In this document: one piece after another, positions 1-12,243 of the stretch | How positions within the stretch are numbered: position 1 is the stretch's first letter | How the letters are laid out: the number at the start of each line of letters is the position of its first letter | Assembly: GCA_036873135.1 (NCBI GenBank) | Contig: JAPTYO010000008.1 | Coordinates: 27,244,761 to 27,308,760, forward strand | Direction of reading: 5' to 3' | Length of the DNA: 64,000 nucleotides | DNA from: Clarkia xantiana subsp. parviflora | Taxonomy: Eukaryota > Streptophyta > Magnoliopsida > Myrtales > Onagraceae | Notes under the pieces: generated by a model | Databases searched by the model: none | What the model was told of the DNA's origin: nothing | Seen by the model: only the letters and a program-made list of their open reading frames with translations | Program-made: the position numbers and the translations under genes

Positions 1-3000
1 TCGCTCTTGAGGAGGGCTTGTAACATGTTTTCCCTCTTAACCGGTGATGCTTGTCGAGATCAATGTGTCTCATCTTTTCCTTAGAGTATTCTCCAAGGCT
101 CTTGTTATGGATAGGGGGTAGCCCCCGTTAGTTTCCATGGCTTGTAGCTCGGCCTTCTTGAGAGTTGTATTCACATTGTGTATGCACATAGTGATAAGGG
201 TTGTTGGAATAATGGGGCTCTCCCCCTTCTTCCTTTGTAATAGTTGCCAGTCGGCCAGTGCTTGTTGCATGACGTCAATGGCAAGATTTTCTACCGGCGT
301 CTGCTCTGTTAGAACCTCTATCCATGATTGCCTTTCTTCCTTGTGAGATGGCGAATGAGTACTCATAACCATCCAAGTGTGGTGAACTTGGTGGAGGATT
401 GCGCCTATCGTGACGGCGCGATCTCAAATCTTCACGTACCTATCTTGATAAACATGTCAATCATTGTGAATATAATGCGGAGTCCAAGGATCTCTGTCTT
501 AGGATTATAATTCGAAAATGAGGACGTGATCCTCTATTAGATGGCGTCCCCTAATAGGGAGTCCATTTGTGAAAGAATAAATGCAAGGATACTCATAAGG
601 ATACGTCTTCAATCATTGTTCCAGCCTCATTGGTGGTGCTGTGTCCCTAATGGGTATGTTGATGTTCCAGCCAACCTTACATATAGGGGGTCCCCTGGTA
701 TTAGGTATGTCGGACTCTTTCCTAGTATCATCAATATCTGGACATGGGGGATGTCTGGTGGACTCCCTTTTTGCGTTATGATTCGCTTCATGTCAAAGCT
801 AGTGATTCCCCTGTGTTATAACCAATACATCGTTATGTGGAAACACTATATTTTCCATATCCCTTTCTGAGAGCTTGATGATGGCGTCGCTCTTCTTCCC
901 TTGCTAGCCATGGGGTCTTTGAAGAGTTCTTAATGGAAGTGTATTCCATTACCTGAGATGGGCTTACTAGGTGTAGTCACATCTCCTAGCTATTTTGTGA
1001 AATCATATAGATCCACTAGAGGCGTTTTCCCTTGAAGGTGGGCGTCGCCTATGTGATATGGTTTCCCCAATTTTTTGGAGGGATGTGCTCGCGGCTACCC
1101 CATCTTATGCTAACAGGTAATCTCTTTGTTTTTGCGGGGAAGGCATGTTGCGACTTGGGTGGTGCCCCCCTTGCATATTGACGCCAGATGGCGTCCTCCG
1201 ACGGACTTGTCACTAGGATACTTGGTGGAAGGTTGTAGTGAGGGGGTAGTCCTTTATGGACTTTATGGTAATTCTTCTACAGGATGTTGAGAGCGCTCAA
1301 CTCATTTTTGGAAGTGAGCCTTCCCTGTTAGTGATTCTTTCCCGGAGTCTTGGCCTTATATGCGCCCTTTGAAAATGCTCAATCTATTCCTCATGCATTC
1401 CTTTGAGGAGCTTAAGCGAACGGTAGTGCCGATCAAACATGTTCGGACAAGATAGTTCGCCGACGGCGGTGTTTTGATCAGTGACGACGCTTGTGTTCGT
1501 CAGTGACTTGTAGCTTTGGCGACGACTCTCTTGGTCGCCGGTGGTGTTTGATGGACTCTTCTAGTAGTCAACCTGTATATATATATTACGGTGCCCGAAG
1601 ATATCCGGTAGGGTTATTCTTGGAAAAAAAAGATAGGATCGAGTATCAAGTATCTACCCCTTTCAGGGAGTTGAATTGTTATGTAGTTAAATTAAATAAG
1701 AGGATATGGGAAGGATATGGGTGTGGGGATGTTGATACCCCCTGCCTCCTTGGTAATGCAAGTGTCCTCCTCCATTAGACTGTGTGTATTCCTTCCTCTT
1801 GAGTAATATAAGGTCGCATCCTTGCCAAGGTGGGCTATGTGGAGGTGTATCCTCCATACACGTTATGTGTGATTTCACACCACTGCGCTTGTTCACTAGT
1901 CTCCCCATTGTAGTTGTGATGTAGTAAACTAGTGTGGGATTCCATGAGTTCCACTCTCGAAGCTTTGTCTTTCAGACTGCCCCCTGTCCCTGGGGGAAGT
2001 GTACGAGAGTTGTCTTGCGCGAAGGGTTGGAACCTATCGCGCTGTCTCCTGAGTAGGCGGTTGCCTTGTCGTGTTTTCGGGACGGTGTCCCTCACTTTGA
2101 GTTCTCCTTGGGATGTCCCTTGGTGGGGCTTGGTCTGTCGGGGCCACTGGTGGTGGTCCGTTTCTCCTAGCTTTCATTGCCTAATAGTATGCTATCAATT
2201 CATCTATGACTAACATGAATCCTTCTATTACTGGATGTTCAACTTGGAAGGACATCGGTTGTCCTGATGTGGCGTATGTATGCCTATTGAACATTGGCAT
2301 ATCATTCGATAGGGCTGTGTTGCAAGCATCCTGAATGGTTGATCTTGTGGTGGCGTGGCATAAGAAAAATACTAAGGGGGGTTCCTATGGTAGCTCCTCC
2401 TTGAATGCGAAGTAGCACTAGTCTCAATTAGGGCTGAGCATGGGACGGATGAGCGGGCTTTTTCTAAAAAATGGCCCAAGCCCTAAAACTAGGGCCACTT
2501 AATGGCTGTCCCGAGCCCTAGCTAGTAGGAAAAGGCCCGCCCGTCACGGGCCTACAGGGACTAGGGACAAATGGGACAAACCCAAATTCCCATCCAAGTT
2601 TAAAAAAAAAAAAAATATCGTACTCAATTTACTTAAACCATAACCAAACACATAACAACAACAAAGTTCAACAGATACCACAAAGTTCACCATAAAACAC
2701 CAAAATCAATCAAACATTTTGTCACTTGTAAGAACACCAAGTTCAACACATAACTTGGTTCTCCAAAATAGTTCACCAAAGACTCCAAAACTAAGTTTTA
2801 CCAAGACTCTAACACAAAGTCACTAACAATTCTGACATAACAAGTTATAAATGCAAATCCCAGATCAAATGGAACTTCAACCCGAGCCATCACTAAAGTT
2901 AACTTAACTAACTATAGTTTATAGCTGATTAGTTAGCAAAAAGGGACGAGACGGGTCTTTTGGGACTTCGTAAAAAAGCCATAGCCCTAGCCCTAGTTGA

Positions 3001-3498
3001 GAAGAAAAGTCCCGCCCATTAGGGCTTGGGCACATTTTTGGGACGGCCTTTTTGGGACGGGCCAGGGCGGGACGGGCGGGATTTTGAACCTCTCGGGATA
3101 TTTGCTCACCCCTAGTCTCAATGCTTTTACTCGGATGGCGTCGTGTCGACGATGAGACTATTCTTATTGTGGTACCGACGTCAGAAGTACCTATTTGGCA
3201 TTAGGAACTGGCGGTTCCTGCTTCAGCTCTTGAACAAGTGGTATCTCTTCAAGAGTGGGCGCTGGTGGCGCCTCCTGAGGGGCTGGTGTAGGCGGTTTCA
3301 CTACCGGCCTCACTACCCTTGGTACCTTGTTACTTGGACGTAGTGGTGGTCTCGAATCCTCGGGAGGAGGTTCGTTATCCATATACCCTCTTGGTGTCTG
3401 CTCACCTCATGTACTGGACCCTCTGTGCATGGAAGTCGTGGCAGGCATTTGGGTATCTTCTTAACGGCTTTTTGTTCGAATCACGCAGACGGCGCCAA
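1..3498 (-). mobile_element. Internal region of a decayed Tat-type Gypsy element (partial)
   Basis: This stretch lies directly inside the LTR at 3499-4105, starting at the primer-binding-like motif TTGGCGCCGTC (minus strand, ending near 3488). Only short open stretches remain on the minus strand: a proline-rich piece at 3191-3382 and a 100-residue piece at 70-372. I recognise no gag, protease or polymerase motif, so it is either a heavily decayed internal region or a non-coding derivative. The second LTR would lie to the left, outside the window. A hAT-type MITE (2429-3114) is inserted in it. The family assignment rests on the LTR and primer site only. Confidence 0.5.
2429..3114. mobile_element. 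hAT-type MITE, 686 bp
   Basis: The ends are imperfect inverted repeats, TAGGGCTGAGCA on the left and TGCTCACCCCTA on the right. An exact 8-bp target duplication GTCTCAAT flanks them (2421-2428 and 3115-3122), the size expected of hAT elements. Beyond the tips both sides carry GGGACGG and GGGCGGGAC-like sequence in inverted orientation, around an AT-rich centre of CAACA/CACAA-type sequence. There is no open frame of useful size, so it is non-autonomous. It is inserted in the degraded Gypsy internal region and is therefore younger than it. Confidence 0.85.
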
Positions 3499-4105
3499 TG
3501 TTGGAACTTGCTCATCCGGGGTCCGATCTTGGCGGCCTTACGTCGAGTCACATTCCTTTGATCTTCGGGATATGGTCGATCCAACTCCATGCCTGGCGGA
3601 CCTGCACAAAGGGTAGTGCCAGAGAGGGGGGTGTCTCTGGCGAACCCTCTCTGATGCCAAAGTAAGAATGTAATTTTAGAGAGATAAAGTAGAGAGAAGT
3701 CAGAGCTCCGGTGTCTCAATCCGAGATCAGCTTGGAAATGAAGGACCTAGGCCCCTATTTATAAAGTTTTGGATCCAGGCACCGGAGGGGCCCACATTTT
3801 TGGGTGGGGCCCGCACAGAGATAAGGAGAAATTAAATATACGCGGGTACCCCGGACAGTAGTGTCCGGGGGTAGAGGGGTCGTAACGAGAGCGTCGGCCC
3901 CGTAGGACACCGGACGGGTCCGGAAACGTCGCGTCCGAACCCGTCCGGTTGCTCCGGGCGAGGCCGGCGCAACCGGACAAGCCCGATTTCTTTATAGCAA
4001 CCGATCAAGTCGTGTATGTTTCTCGGGACCAAGTGAACCTACCTCGAGGTCGACGGGGCGACCGTGTTTAAGCCTTAGTGAGATCCAATCGGGTATATAT
4101 CCATC
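3499..4105 (-). repeat. LTR of the minus-strand Tat-type Gypsy element
   Basis: Read on the minus strand the LTR begins TGATGGATATATACCCGATT at 4105, almost the same opening as the LTRs of the intact Gypsy at 48334 and 56789. It ends ...GTTCCAACA at 3499. A TATAAATA promoter box on the minus strand lies near 3758-3765, and a primer-binding-like TTGGCGCCGTC follows immediately at about 3498. The length (607 bp) is close to the 784 and 849 bp of the related LTRs. Only one LTR is in the window. Confidence 0.7.
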
Positions 4106-4690
4106 AATCGGTTCCGCCCGCATCAAACTATTTGTTCGATACATTAATATATACATTTACAAAACTTATAATAGGTTTTAGTTGTATTCGTAATTATCAT
4201 TACTTAAGCGGCAAACCATAAAATTTCAATCTTAGTGCATAAAGTCATTAACTTGCAAAGTTGATAAGCTCTTCCTTCAAGAAGTCAACCAAAAATCATT
4301 TTTTTCCACCAAAATTCATTTATATGGGTTGAGAATCATTCGGGGTATGATCTGTTTTGATTTTCCTTAGTGAAACTATAGAAAAAGTAGCATATTTTAC
4401 TATTTCAGGAAATTGTTGATTATCGAGGAGTAAAGTTCGTGTTTTTTTCACCCAAAAAGTTGAGTTTTTCATTTTCATAAAGTTTCGTGTCGACACAGGA
4501 TCTATTTTGACACGACATGGCGTGTCAAAACAAATCTCTTGTCAACATGAGATCTGTTTTGACACGAAAATTTTGTGTCTCGTGTCTGTGTCACGTGTGA
4601 CACGGGATCTGCCCGTGTCAACTCCCGTGTTTGGAAAACTAGTGACACATTTAAGGTGATCTATTTTGACATGAGAGATCTGTTGACACG
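4106..4690. other. Intergenic, no gene seen; TGACACG-rich tract
   Basis: AT-rich sequence without a credible gene. Positions 4484-4690 contain many irregular, partly palindromic copies of GTGTCA/TGACAC with GATCT in both orientations (for example GACACGACATGGCGTGTC near 4510). I see no terminal repeats or target duplication that would make this tract an element of its own. Confidence 0.4.
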
Positions 4691-4870
4691 TGTTAGCATT
4701 TGGGCAATGGGTCACTGTAATTGGGAGCCCATTAATATAAGCTAATTACTTAAGTAATTAGGTAATGTCACAATAGAGATTTTGGGCTAGCCTAAAATCC
4801 CAATTGACATGAGAGGCCCAAAATTGGGCCTCCCCTAGTACATGGCCGACCGAAATATATATATAGTCAA
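4691..4870 (+). repeat. LTR fragment, plus orientation (inverted partner of 5384-5975)
   Basis: It starts TGTTAGCATTTGGG, and its first ~170 bp align by eye with the start of the minus-strand LTR at 5975, including the shared block AATTGACATGAGAGGCCCAA. Similarity fades after about 4865, where the sequence turns into unrelated AT-rich DNA with several TTCGGCCGAA palindromes (5045-5160). The two copies face each other, so this is not a simple LTR pair of one element. Confidence 0.6.
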
Positions 4871-5383
4871 GATTCTATATTAAGATAAATCGATCTACAA
4901 TATATTTTCTCAATCTTAGGCAACTAAAATATCTATCAATAATATTCAAGATTCCTAAAATCATGCTAGAATATATCAATACTAACTATCACAATTATCT
5001 TGTGAAATCTAACCCTAACTGTGAGCAAATTCACCTAACATATTTCGGCCGAATTTTTTATTATTATTTAGCGTTCGGCCGAAACCCTAATTACTTAGGG
5101 ATTAAGAAATAAAAAATTTCACTTTGTGACACCTAAGTGGTTCGGCCGAAACATGTTATTTAGGGTACGTGATCAAATTTCAAGATCAAATTTTACTAAG
5201 ATCAACAATTCAATGTTTAATTTGATAATGGTCATCTTTTTCTTGAAAAATCATGAGCATCAGTTTTAACAAAAACACTCAATTTCATGAATATCAATTT
5301 TACTAAAACCATAAGTTTTACTTAAAATTTCAAGAACACCAATTATCAAATTATGAACTCCCTGACACAGACTCTGATACCAC

Positions 5384-5975
5384 TGTAGGATTATAGGGGA
5401 TAAATACTACGGAAACATACAAGGTACATGCTATGTAAAAAGATTACGCAGCCGAATATAGGGCACATACCTACAATGATTTCCATAGACCCAAGATCTT
5501 CTAGGGGAGTTCTCGATCCGCCGGACGATTCCGGTAATGATTCTGGTTAAGGAATACCTACGCGGATTGGTCTCCACAGCAAAGCCTCTCGTTGATTTTT
5601 TAGCAGGGATGGACAGGGGTAATTGCTTGAAGCAATTTGGCACCTCCTATGGCACTAGAGGGTTCGGCCGAAACACTGTAGGAATAGGGTGAAGGGTTTT
5701 CTTTTTGTCTCACCACAAATGAAGAAATTGATTAACCTTGTATTAAACCCTGACACTCCCTATTTATAAGAGGAGGTGGGCAAAACTCACCTTACCACTC
5801 TTAAGGGTTTCAGTCGGTCACATAAAGAAAGGGAGACCCAATTTTGGGCCTCTCATGTCAATTGAGATTTTAGGCCTAGCCCAAAATCCCTAATGTGAAA
5901 TTACCTAATTGACTTAGATAACAGTCTCATATTAGTGGGCTCCTTTTTACGGCGGCCAATATCCAAATGCCAACA
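5384..5975 (-). repeat. LTR with adjacent tRNA-Met-type primer-binding site
   Basis: On the minus strand it begins TGTTGGCATTTGG at 5975 and ends ...TAATCCTACA at 5384. Right next to the end, minus-strand TGGTATCAGAGT (5371-5382) is the usual plant primer-binding site complementary to initiator tRNA-Met. A minus-strand TATAAATA box lies near 5760-5767. The internal region to the left has no recognisable coding sequence, so this is either a short non-coding LTR element or a remnant. The short open frame at 5431-5643 lies wholly within this LTR and is not taken as a gene. Confidence 0.65.
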
Positions 5976-6688
5976 AACACAACACATATGGTAGCACGAT
6001 AGAGTCATACTAGTAAGTCTAATTTTGGAATATTTTGTTGAACAAGTCTTGCTTAGTTACTTTTAAAAATACAATAAACCGTTTAATTTTATAATTTAGA
6101 AACTATTCATTATTGCGAAATCTGGCATATGAATACATAGTTTTTTTTTTTTTTGAAAAATTTCATTTTATGAGTCTCAACTATCGTATGTGACTTTAGG
6201 AGGATGAGTTTTTTTAGGAGTTTCAGTTTCAAAAAGTGTTACTTATCATTCAAACGCAACTCTATTCATATAATTAGGGGTTCTCGCCTTAGCACAATCA
6301 TGAGCCAAACATGTTCAAATGGTCTAAGAGACCATGTTTGGGACAACCCCAGGCCCACGGGAGAGCCACATGGCTAATCATAAACGATCAAAACTCTAAA
6401 TCAATCATAAATCAAATTGATCGAACTAGAAGACTCGCATTGACCCATTTTCGTGATATAAATGGTCGTCGTACCAATTGAAAATGTTTTACACGAGCTC
6501 GGGTCAAAGAGAGCCCCCTAACTAGGTGAATCAAATCATGTTTAACTGATAAGTAACATTTTTCGAACCCGTTGCTCTAAAAGAAAAGTCGAGTCTCCGA
6601 AAAGTCACATGCCGATAGTTGAGACTCATAAAAAGTAATATATCCTACTTTTTAATACGTCAAGTTCACATAGTTTGGTATTATTTAA
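5976..6688. other. Intergenic, no gene seen
   Basis: AT-rich DNA with no credible coding frame. Short inverted similarities occur (MCGTAACATTT/CAAACGCAAC-like text near 6240 and 6545, GTCTAAGAGACCATG near 6335), but I could not delimit an element. Confidence 0.4.
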
Positions 6689-7496
6689 GGGGGTGTTTGG
6701 ATGGATGTAATGTGGGATGTAATCTCACATTACGTCCCACATTACATCCACATTACGTTGTTTGGTTTGCTAAACGACGTAATGTGCATTGTAATGTAAT
6801 GTGTATTGTAATATGAGCTTACGTCCAAACTCCATTCAACGTAATGTGAGATTTCATCCAAAAAATGATGTAATGTGAGATTACGTCCAACATTACAGAG
6901 TGTTATTATTGTATTAATATATATTAAATAGACAAAATACTTTGTATTATCATTATAGCTTATTATGATAATAATTTTTTTATTATTAATAGTTTTTTAT
7001 TTTTTATCTACTTCATAACTCATTATTATAATAAATAATAATGCACATGATGTTCGTATAAAATGAGTAAAGTCTTTTCAATGCATTTTTTTATGAAAAT
7101 TATCTTATAAAACTAATATAATGTTTAACTATTAGAATTTTAATAGTTGTGCATATTGAGTTTACATAAATTGTTTTTTAGAATTCATAAATGACTATAG
7201 TATTAACCACAAAACATAAACTTTAAGAAGTTAGTTGTTGTCAAAATATATTTTCTTTTTTAGATCTTATCATATTAAGATATAATAACTCTCTATAAAT
7301 TAATATAATAATAATATATTCATATTACAATGCACATTACAACACATATCAAACACTGTAATCTAACATTACACTCCACATTACAGCACAACCAAACACT
7401 ATAATCTAACATTTCAAGTAATCTCACATTACAGCTCACGTTACTTGTAATCTCACATTTCAAGTAATCTCACATTACGTCCATCCAAACGCCCCC
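6689..7496. mobile_element. PIF/Harbinger-type MITE, 808 bp
   Basis: The left end GGGGGTGTTTGGATGGATGT and the right end (complement GGGGGCGTTTGGATGGACGT) form terminal inverted repeats. A 3-bp TAA target duplication (6686-6688 and 7497-7499) is typical of PIF/Harbinger insertions. Next to both ends are many copies of GTAATGTGAGAT/ATCTCACATTAC in both orientations, so each arm folds on itself as well as on the other. The centre is AT-rich and non-coding. Confidence 0.85.
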
Positions 7497-8543
7497 TAAA
7501 AGAATCACACACATATAACTGACTAACTTAATACAACACAATGTAAAATCATGATATAAATTATTTCATTGTACTTTTTTTTAATAGTTTGAATATTTTA
7601 TCTGATTATATATAGTAGTTAGCATAAATAATCTAAATTTATATTTTTTAGGATATATAAATTTATTTACAATATATATTAATTGGTTTGAAACCAAACC
7701 AGTTCGAGCACGAAAATAAAAAAATCAATTTTATTCTTAAAAAAAAAGTTCGCCCTGAACCCGCCCGAATCCACATGTAGTTTCTAAGAGCGCTTTTAAT
7801 GGTAGTATCTAGTGCCTAGTTCCTAGTTCTATGTTATAAATGTATCATTGTAGAGAGTTCCTAGTGCCTAGTGTCATTTATTGTTGGTCCCTACTGATAA
7901 TTATTAAATAGGAACTTGCATTTCCAATGGGAATGTCTTGTTCCAAAATGTGAGTTCCTAGTTCCAAAATGGGAGTTCATAGTTCCAATTTTTGCCACCG
8001 GACGCTGACTAGGCGCCAGTAGGCGTGACTAGGATTACTGTTTTTCCATTATCGAGTGAATAGTGAAGTGGTACAGTACGTATTAGTAGGAACTCCCACG
8101 TTACAGTTCATGTCGATGCCAACTTTTTAATATTGTTTTATTCAATTATTTTGCTTCTCTCTTTGATTGTATGTGTATTTTGTTATGCTAAGTCAAATTA
8201 TGACATGAGTCGTAGTCGGTCATTTAAATATTAAGTAAGTTAAATAATGGCACAAACCAAAATTACTACCTTTTAACTTCGAATCAGTTTCAAAATTTCC
8301 ATATATTTTTTAAAAATATTTTACTTTGTTAAACAACCGTCAATTCTAAATTTTGAAATAGTATAAAACTAGGTGCTCAACCCGCGCGAGGAGCGGGTGT
8401 GAAGATGACTTTTTTTTTTTTTTGTAAACAGAGCGCATATATTAAGAAAAACACAGCCAACCATAGAGTTCTTACAAACAAACACACAACTAACAAAATG
8501 AAGACCCTAAATCCACCAACACCTGAGGGAAGCTTGATGCAAA

Positions 8544-9170
8544 CTAACAACCAACAAGGTTCAACATAAGTGATCTTTTAGCAAGATCATGAGCTGGTGA
8601 CACAAGAAGCCTAGAAACCTTAACAACTGATAACAAAGGAAACTGCAAACAAAGACTACAGATGTCTGAAAGAACCCCAAACAAAACAACATGAGACAAT
8701 GAGTGGTTATAAATGGCCTCCACCAACAACAAGGAATCTGCCTGTAACACTATAGGAACCTGTGAAAAGCGTTGCGCCATTAAAAGACCTGCCTTGCAAG
8801 CATGTGCTTCTGCTAAAAGAGGATCCACTCCACGGAATGACACTGTAGTCATTGCTTCCACCTCACCACTAGGATTAATCAAAAGAGGTGCTACTACCAA
8901 CACTTTGGCTTCCATATTTACAGCACCATCACTGACAAGCCTCCAGTGATGGTGTGGCTCCTGCACATCTAGAACTTGTTGTCTGGGGGAGGCTGGGCAG
9001 AGGGACCTCCCTGCTGATAAACTTGTGCAGCATATTGATAAGTCATCCAACTTAGTAAATAATGAATTCAACCATTGCATAATATTAGAAATATTAGGTC
9101 GTCGATGTCTGAAGACCCATTCATTCCTAGCTAGCCAAATAGACCAAAGAACAAGGCATTTTTGTGCCAT
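8544..9170 (-). pseudogene. LINE ORF2: C-terminal RNase H domain (RVT_3 type)
   Basis: This 208-residue frame carries the plant-LINE RNase H: the region around WRLVSDGAVN has the first acidic residue (SDG), AEAHACKAGLLMAQ the helix with the conserved Glu, and LQADSLLLVEAI the catalytic Asp, with the last histidine/aspartate region near the end (SPAHDLAKRS). The domain removes RNA from the RNA-DNA hybrid during target-primed reverse transcription. Its start MAQKCLVLWSIWLARNEW is the end of the zinc-binding region and is joined by a frameshift to the piece at 9170-9595. Confidence 0.8.
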
Positions 9171-9687
9171 CAGTTTCCTCTTCTACAGCTTAGAGAATGT
9201 TGAGTTGGGAAAACCTCCAACCAGTCAATGACAGAAGACGCAACAATTGTTGATGTACGAACCCCAAGGGGACAAGCAAACCACAATCTAGCAGCAAAAG
9301 GGCATTCCCACATCAGATGAAACCAGGATTTAACATTACTCAAACACATTGGACAAGTGGCATCTATAGAGGTAATACGTCGTTGGAGATTTAACCCAAG
9401 GGCTAAACCACCACAGCAACCCTTCCAAACGAACATCTTCACCTTAGGGAGCAATGTCAAGGACCAGAAATTACTCCAAAAAGTGGGACTATAGGGGGAG
9501 CCGAGGTAGAACCATAAATTTGAGATAGAAATAAGGATTGAAGCAAGTTGTAACCAGATTTCACTGTATATGAGCCTGTCTTGTGAAATAACCATATAAA
9601 ACGATCCGGAATTGGGAAGAGAGGAATGTTAATATCTGCAACTGATTGAACAACCATGGGATGAACAACCTCATTCAATTTATCCAA
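9170..9687 (-). pseudogene. LINE ORF2: zf-RVT region
   Basis: Overlapping frames at 9457-9687 and 9170-9595 make up the region after the reverse transcriptase: DRFIWLFHKTGSYTVKSGY, then KVKMFVWKGCCGGLALGLNL, CPMCLSNVKSWFHLMWEC and WFACPLG. The CPMC...H...C pattern is the zinc-binding zf-RVT motif of plant LINEs. Two frame changes are needed to read it through, so it is broken. Confidence 0.75.
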
Positions 9688-9800
9688 TCTCCAGGAATTT
9701 GAGAAGAATCAATGAATGAGGAAACCTGAGCAGGGTTTCCATCATCTAAACCAACCATCCACTGAAGCAAAGATGAAACATTTGGGACCCAAGGGTCAGT

Positions 9801-11387
9801 CTAGAAGTTGATGCTTTGACCATTACCTACCAACCACCTAGTAGCAATAGATAACAGTGGCCTCACGCTAAGAAGATTTCTCCACACAGCATAATGATTA
9901 GACGAGCTTGATGCCAAGAAAATAGAATGATTAGGAAAATATTTATGCTTCATAATTGAGGGCCAAAGGGAATTCTTATCTGTTACCAGTCTCCATAATT
10001 GTTTAAACATAAGAGCGGAGTTTTGGATACAGAGATTCTTGAAACCTAAACCACCTTCCCTCTTGCTTTTTGTAAGTTTTGACCAGGCAATCCAGGGAAT
10101 ACCAGAACTATCAGCACTGTTTTTCCACCAAAATTGCATGTCATTTGCTCCAGCTTGTCTAGAACATGACAATGGACTTTAAGGCAGCTCATAATATACA
10201 TGGATAGAGGAAGTTGTAGCCTTGATGAGAACCTCTTTTCCAGTAGGAGACAGTAAATTAGACATCCAACCCTGTATTCTTGCCCCTACCCTGTCAATTA
10301 AGGAAGCACCTATAGATTTCTTTTGGAAAAACCAATCTACAGGAAGGCCTAAGTACTTTTCTGAATCAAGCATCTCAGGAATACCTAAAGAGGTAATAAT
10401 GTGATTTTTAATTGCTTGATTAACATTCCTACTGAATTTAACATAAGACTTTTGAAAATTAATACGTTGGCTAGATTGGGTCTCATAGGTATGCAGTAAA
10501 CCTTGTAGAGCAGCAAGATTTTCAGTAGTTGCTTCAAAAAACAGGAAACTATCATCTGCAAAGAAAAGATGTGTAATTGGCTGACAGTTTGCTGCTGGCT
10601 TTATACATTTGAGTTGTGAATTTTGTTGAAAAAGTGTGAACTGCTTAGACAGGACCTCAGCACAAAAAATAAAGAGGAATGGTGACAAAGGGTCACCCTG
10701 ACGGAGGCCTCTAGAGGGAGAAATCATATCTGAGGGTGAACCATTGATGAGGATATTACTGGTAGCATTTGTAACACAAGTCATGATCCAAGAAACAAAT
10801 AACTCAGGAAAATCTAGGGAAACTAGAACACCTCTAAGGAAAGGCCACTCAACACGGTCATAAGCCTTGGTCATATCTAGCTTTAAAGCCATTAAGCCAA
10901 TACGACCACATCTTCTCTTCTTAATAGTGTGCAACAATTCCTGAGCTAGTAAGATATTATATGTGATGAGTCTCCCAGGAACGAATGCACTTTGAAATGG
11001 GGAAATAATATCAGGCAACACTGCTCTCAACCTATTAGCTAGAATCTTGGAAATAAGTTTGTACGTTGTGTTGCAAAGGCTTATAGGTCTCCATTGAGCT
11101 AAAGATTGAGGTTGAGAGCTCTTTGGAATTAAGACAACATGAGTTTGATTAAAATCTCTTAGCATCTAGTCTGACTGAAAAAAGTTCTTGACTGCCTTGA
11201 AAGTATCAGAGGATAAAACCTCCAAATTTCTTTGGAAAAAACAAGGAGGAAAGCCATCAGGTCCCGGGGATTTGTCTGGGTGAAGACCTTGAAGGGCAAC
11301 AAGGATCTCTTTATCCTCCACCATAGCATCCAAAGGAAGTAAGACATTCCTAAGGTTCTTAGTAAGGAGGCAATCTAACATAGACAA
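9801..11387 (-). pseudogene. LINE ORF2: reverse transcriptase
   Basis: The main frame is 10179-11165 (328 residues). It shows the RT fingers (LIPKSSQPQSLAQWRPISLC), KLDMTKAYDRVEW, GLRQGDPLSPFLFIFCAE and the catalytic THLFFADDSF (FADD box, one of the LINE forms of YXDD). The preceding part DKSPGPDGFPPCFFQ is in another frame at 11166-11387. The thumb/connection FKQLWRLVTDKNSLW lies at 9801-10172, after a break near 10175. The domain order matches an intact plant L1; frameshifts make it non-functional. Confidence 0.85.
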
Positions 11388-11575
11388 AGGTCCATGATAT
11401 TGATTGGAAGTGAATACATCAGAAAAATAGGAAACAACACGATCATGAATTTAAGAAGGTTGAGTTAACCAATTTCCATCAGATTCAGTCATCCAATCCA
11501 ATCTATTAATCTTACTACGTGCAAGAGTTTTGGCGAAGAATTTAGTGTTTTTATCCCCTTCCAACAGCCAGAGTT

Positions 11576-11729
11576 GGGATGATAATATCAAGGGTCGTTT
11601 GGACAGAGCTTTAGGTTCTCTAGATTGGGTGACTTGTTTTCCAGATGCTTCTCTGCTTCTCTGGAAAACAAGTCACCCAATCTAGAGAACCTAAAGCTCT
11701 GTCCAAACCACCCTTGATATTATCATCCC
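11576..11729. repeat. Near-perfect 70-bp inverted repeat inside the LINE
   Basis: The left arm 11576-11645 and right arm 11661-11729 are reverse complements with one mismatch that I can see (CGTTTGG against CCACCC side), separated by about 15 bp. The right arm is the normal endonuclease sequence read on the minus strand; the left arm is its inverted copy. The structure could fold into a long hairpin. Confidence 0.85.
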
Positions 11730-12243
11730 CACTCCTCCTATTGGACCAAGTGAATGGAGGACCTTGAAAACCTAAGTCCAGAAGATCTAAAGAGCTAGAC
11801 CAGAGATATGATTGCAGTAATCTAGCTGCTGACCTTGGAGGGCCACCTTTCTTTTCATCAAGGGCCCAGATATCATTGAAATCACCTAACAACAGCCACG
11901 GCTCAGCAGCTACTGGTCTAATCAAACTAAGAGCACTCCAAAAATGGAATCTGTCCTAAAAAACTGAGGGAGCATAGACAAAGGTAAAATACCAGATTGA
12001 GGATGTGGGATTATTCTGAACAGAACAGTTTATGAAGAACTTCTCTGATCTGATAATGTCTAAACGAAAAAAGAATCTCGAAGTAATGAGTAACCCTCAT
12101 CTAATCTCTTGTGGTGGCACTATACAATGTGTTGAAAACCTATAGTCTCAAAAACCTGATCTAATCTCCCTGGTTTGCCTTAACCTCAGAAATACAAACT
12201 ATACTAGGGTTCCACTGCGCCACTAAATGACGCAGATGTTGAA
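11577..12243 (-). pseudogene. LINE ORF2: endonuclease remnant
   Basis: The EEP (APE-like) endonuclease is partly readable. At 11620-11925 the frame has PWLLLGDFND (catalytic GDFN), GPPFTWSNRR and LDRALGSLDW, the C-terminal third of the domain. Upstream, the minus strand at 12150-12240 reads IQHLRHLVAQWNPSIVCISEVKA-like sequence, the N-terminal strand with the catalytic Glu (ISEVK), then several stops. The first ~10 residues are missing at the truncation point. A 70-bp inverted copy of part of this domain follows (11576-11645). Confidence 0.75.

Larger units (their letters stand above)
8411..12243 (-). mobile_element. L1-type LINE, 5'-truncated, with poly-A tail
   Basis: The minus strand carries, in order, pieces of an endonuclease, a reverse transcriptase, a zinc-binding zf-RVT region and a C-terminal RNase H, ending in a poly-A tail (T run on the plus strand at 8411-8424). 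This is the ORF2 layout of plant L1 elements. The 5' side stops within the first residues of the endonuclease near 12243, and ORF1 is missing: the usual 5' truncation. Frameshifts and stops split ORF2. I could not find a convincing target duplication. Confidence 0.85.

Noticed and set aside
1..2400. Several 60-110-codon open frames on both strands in the first 2.4 kb
   Set aside because: No recognisable motif and overlapping frames on both strands; they are left as decayed retroelement sequence.
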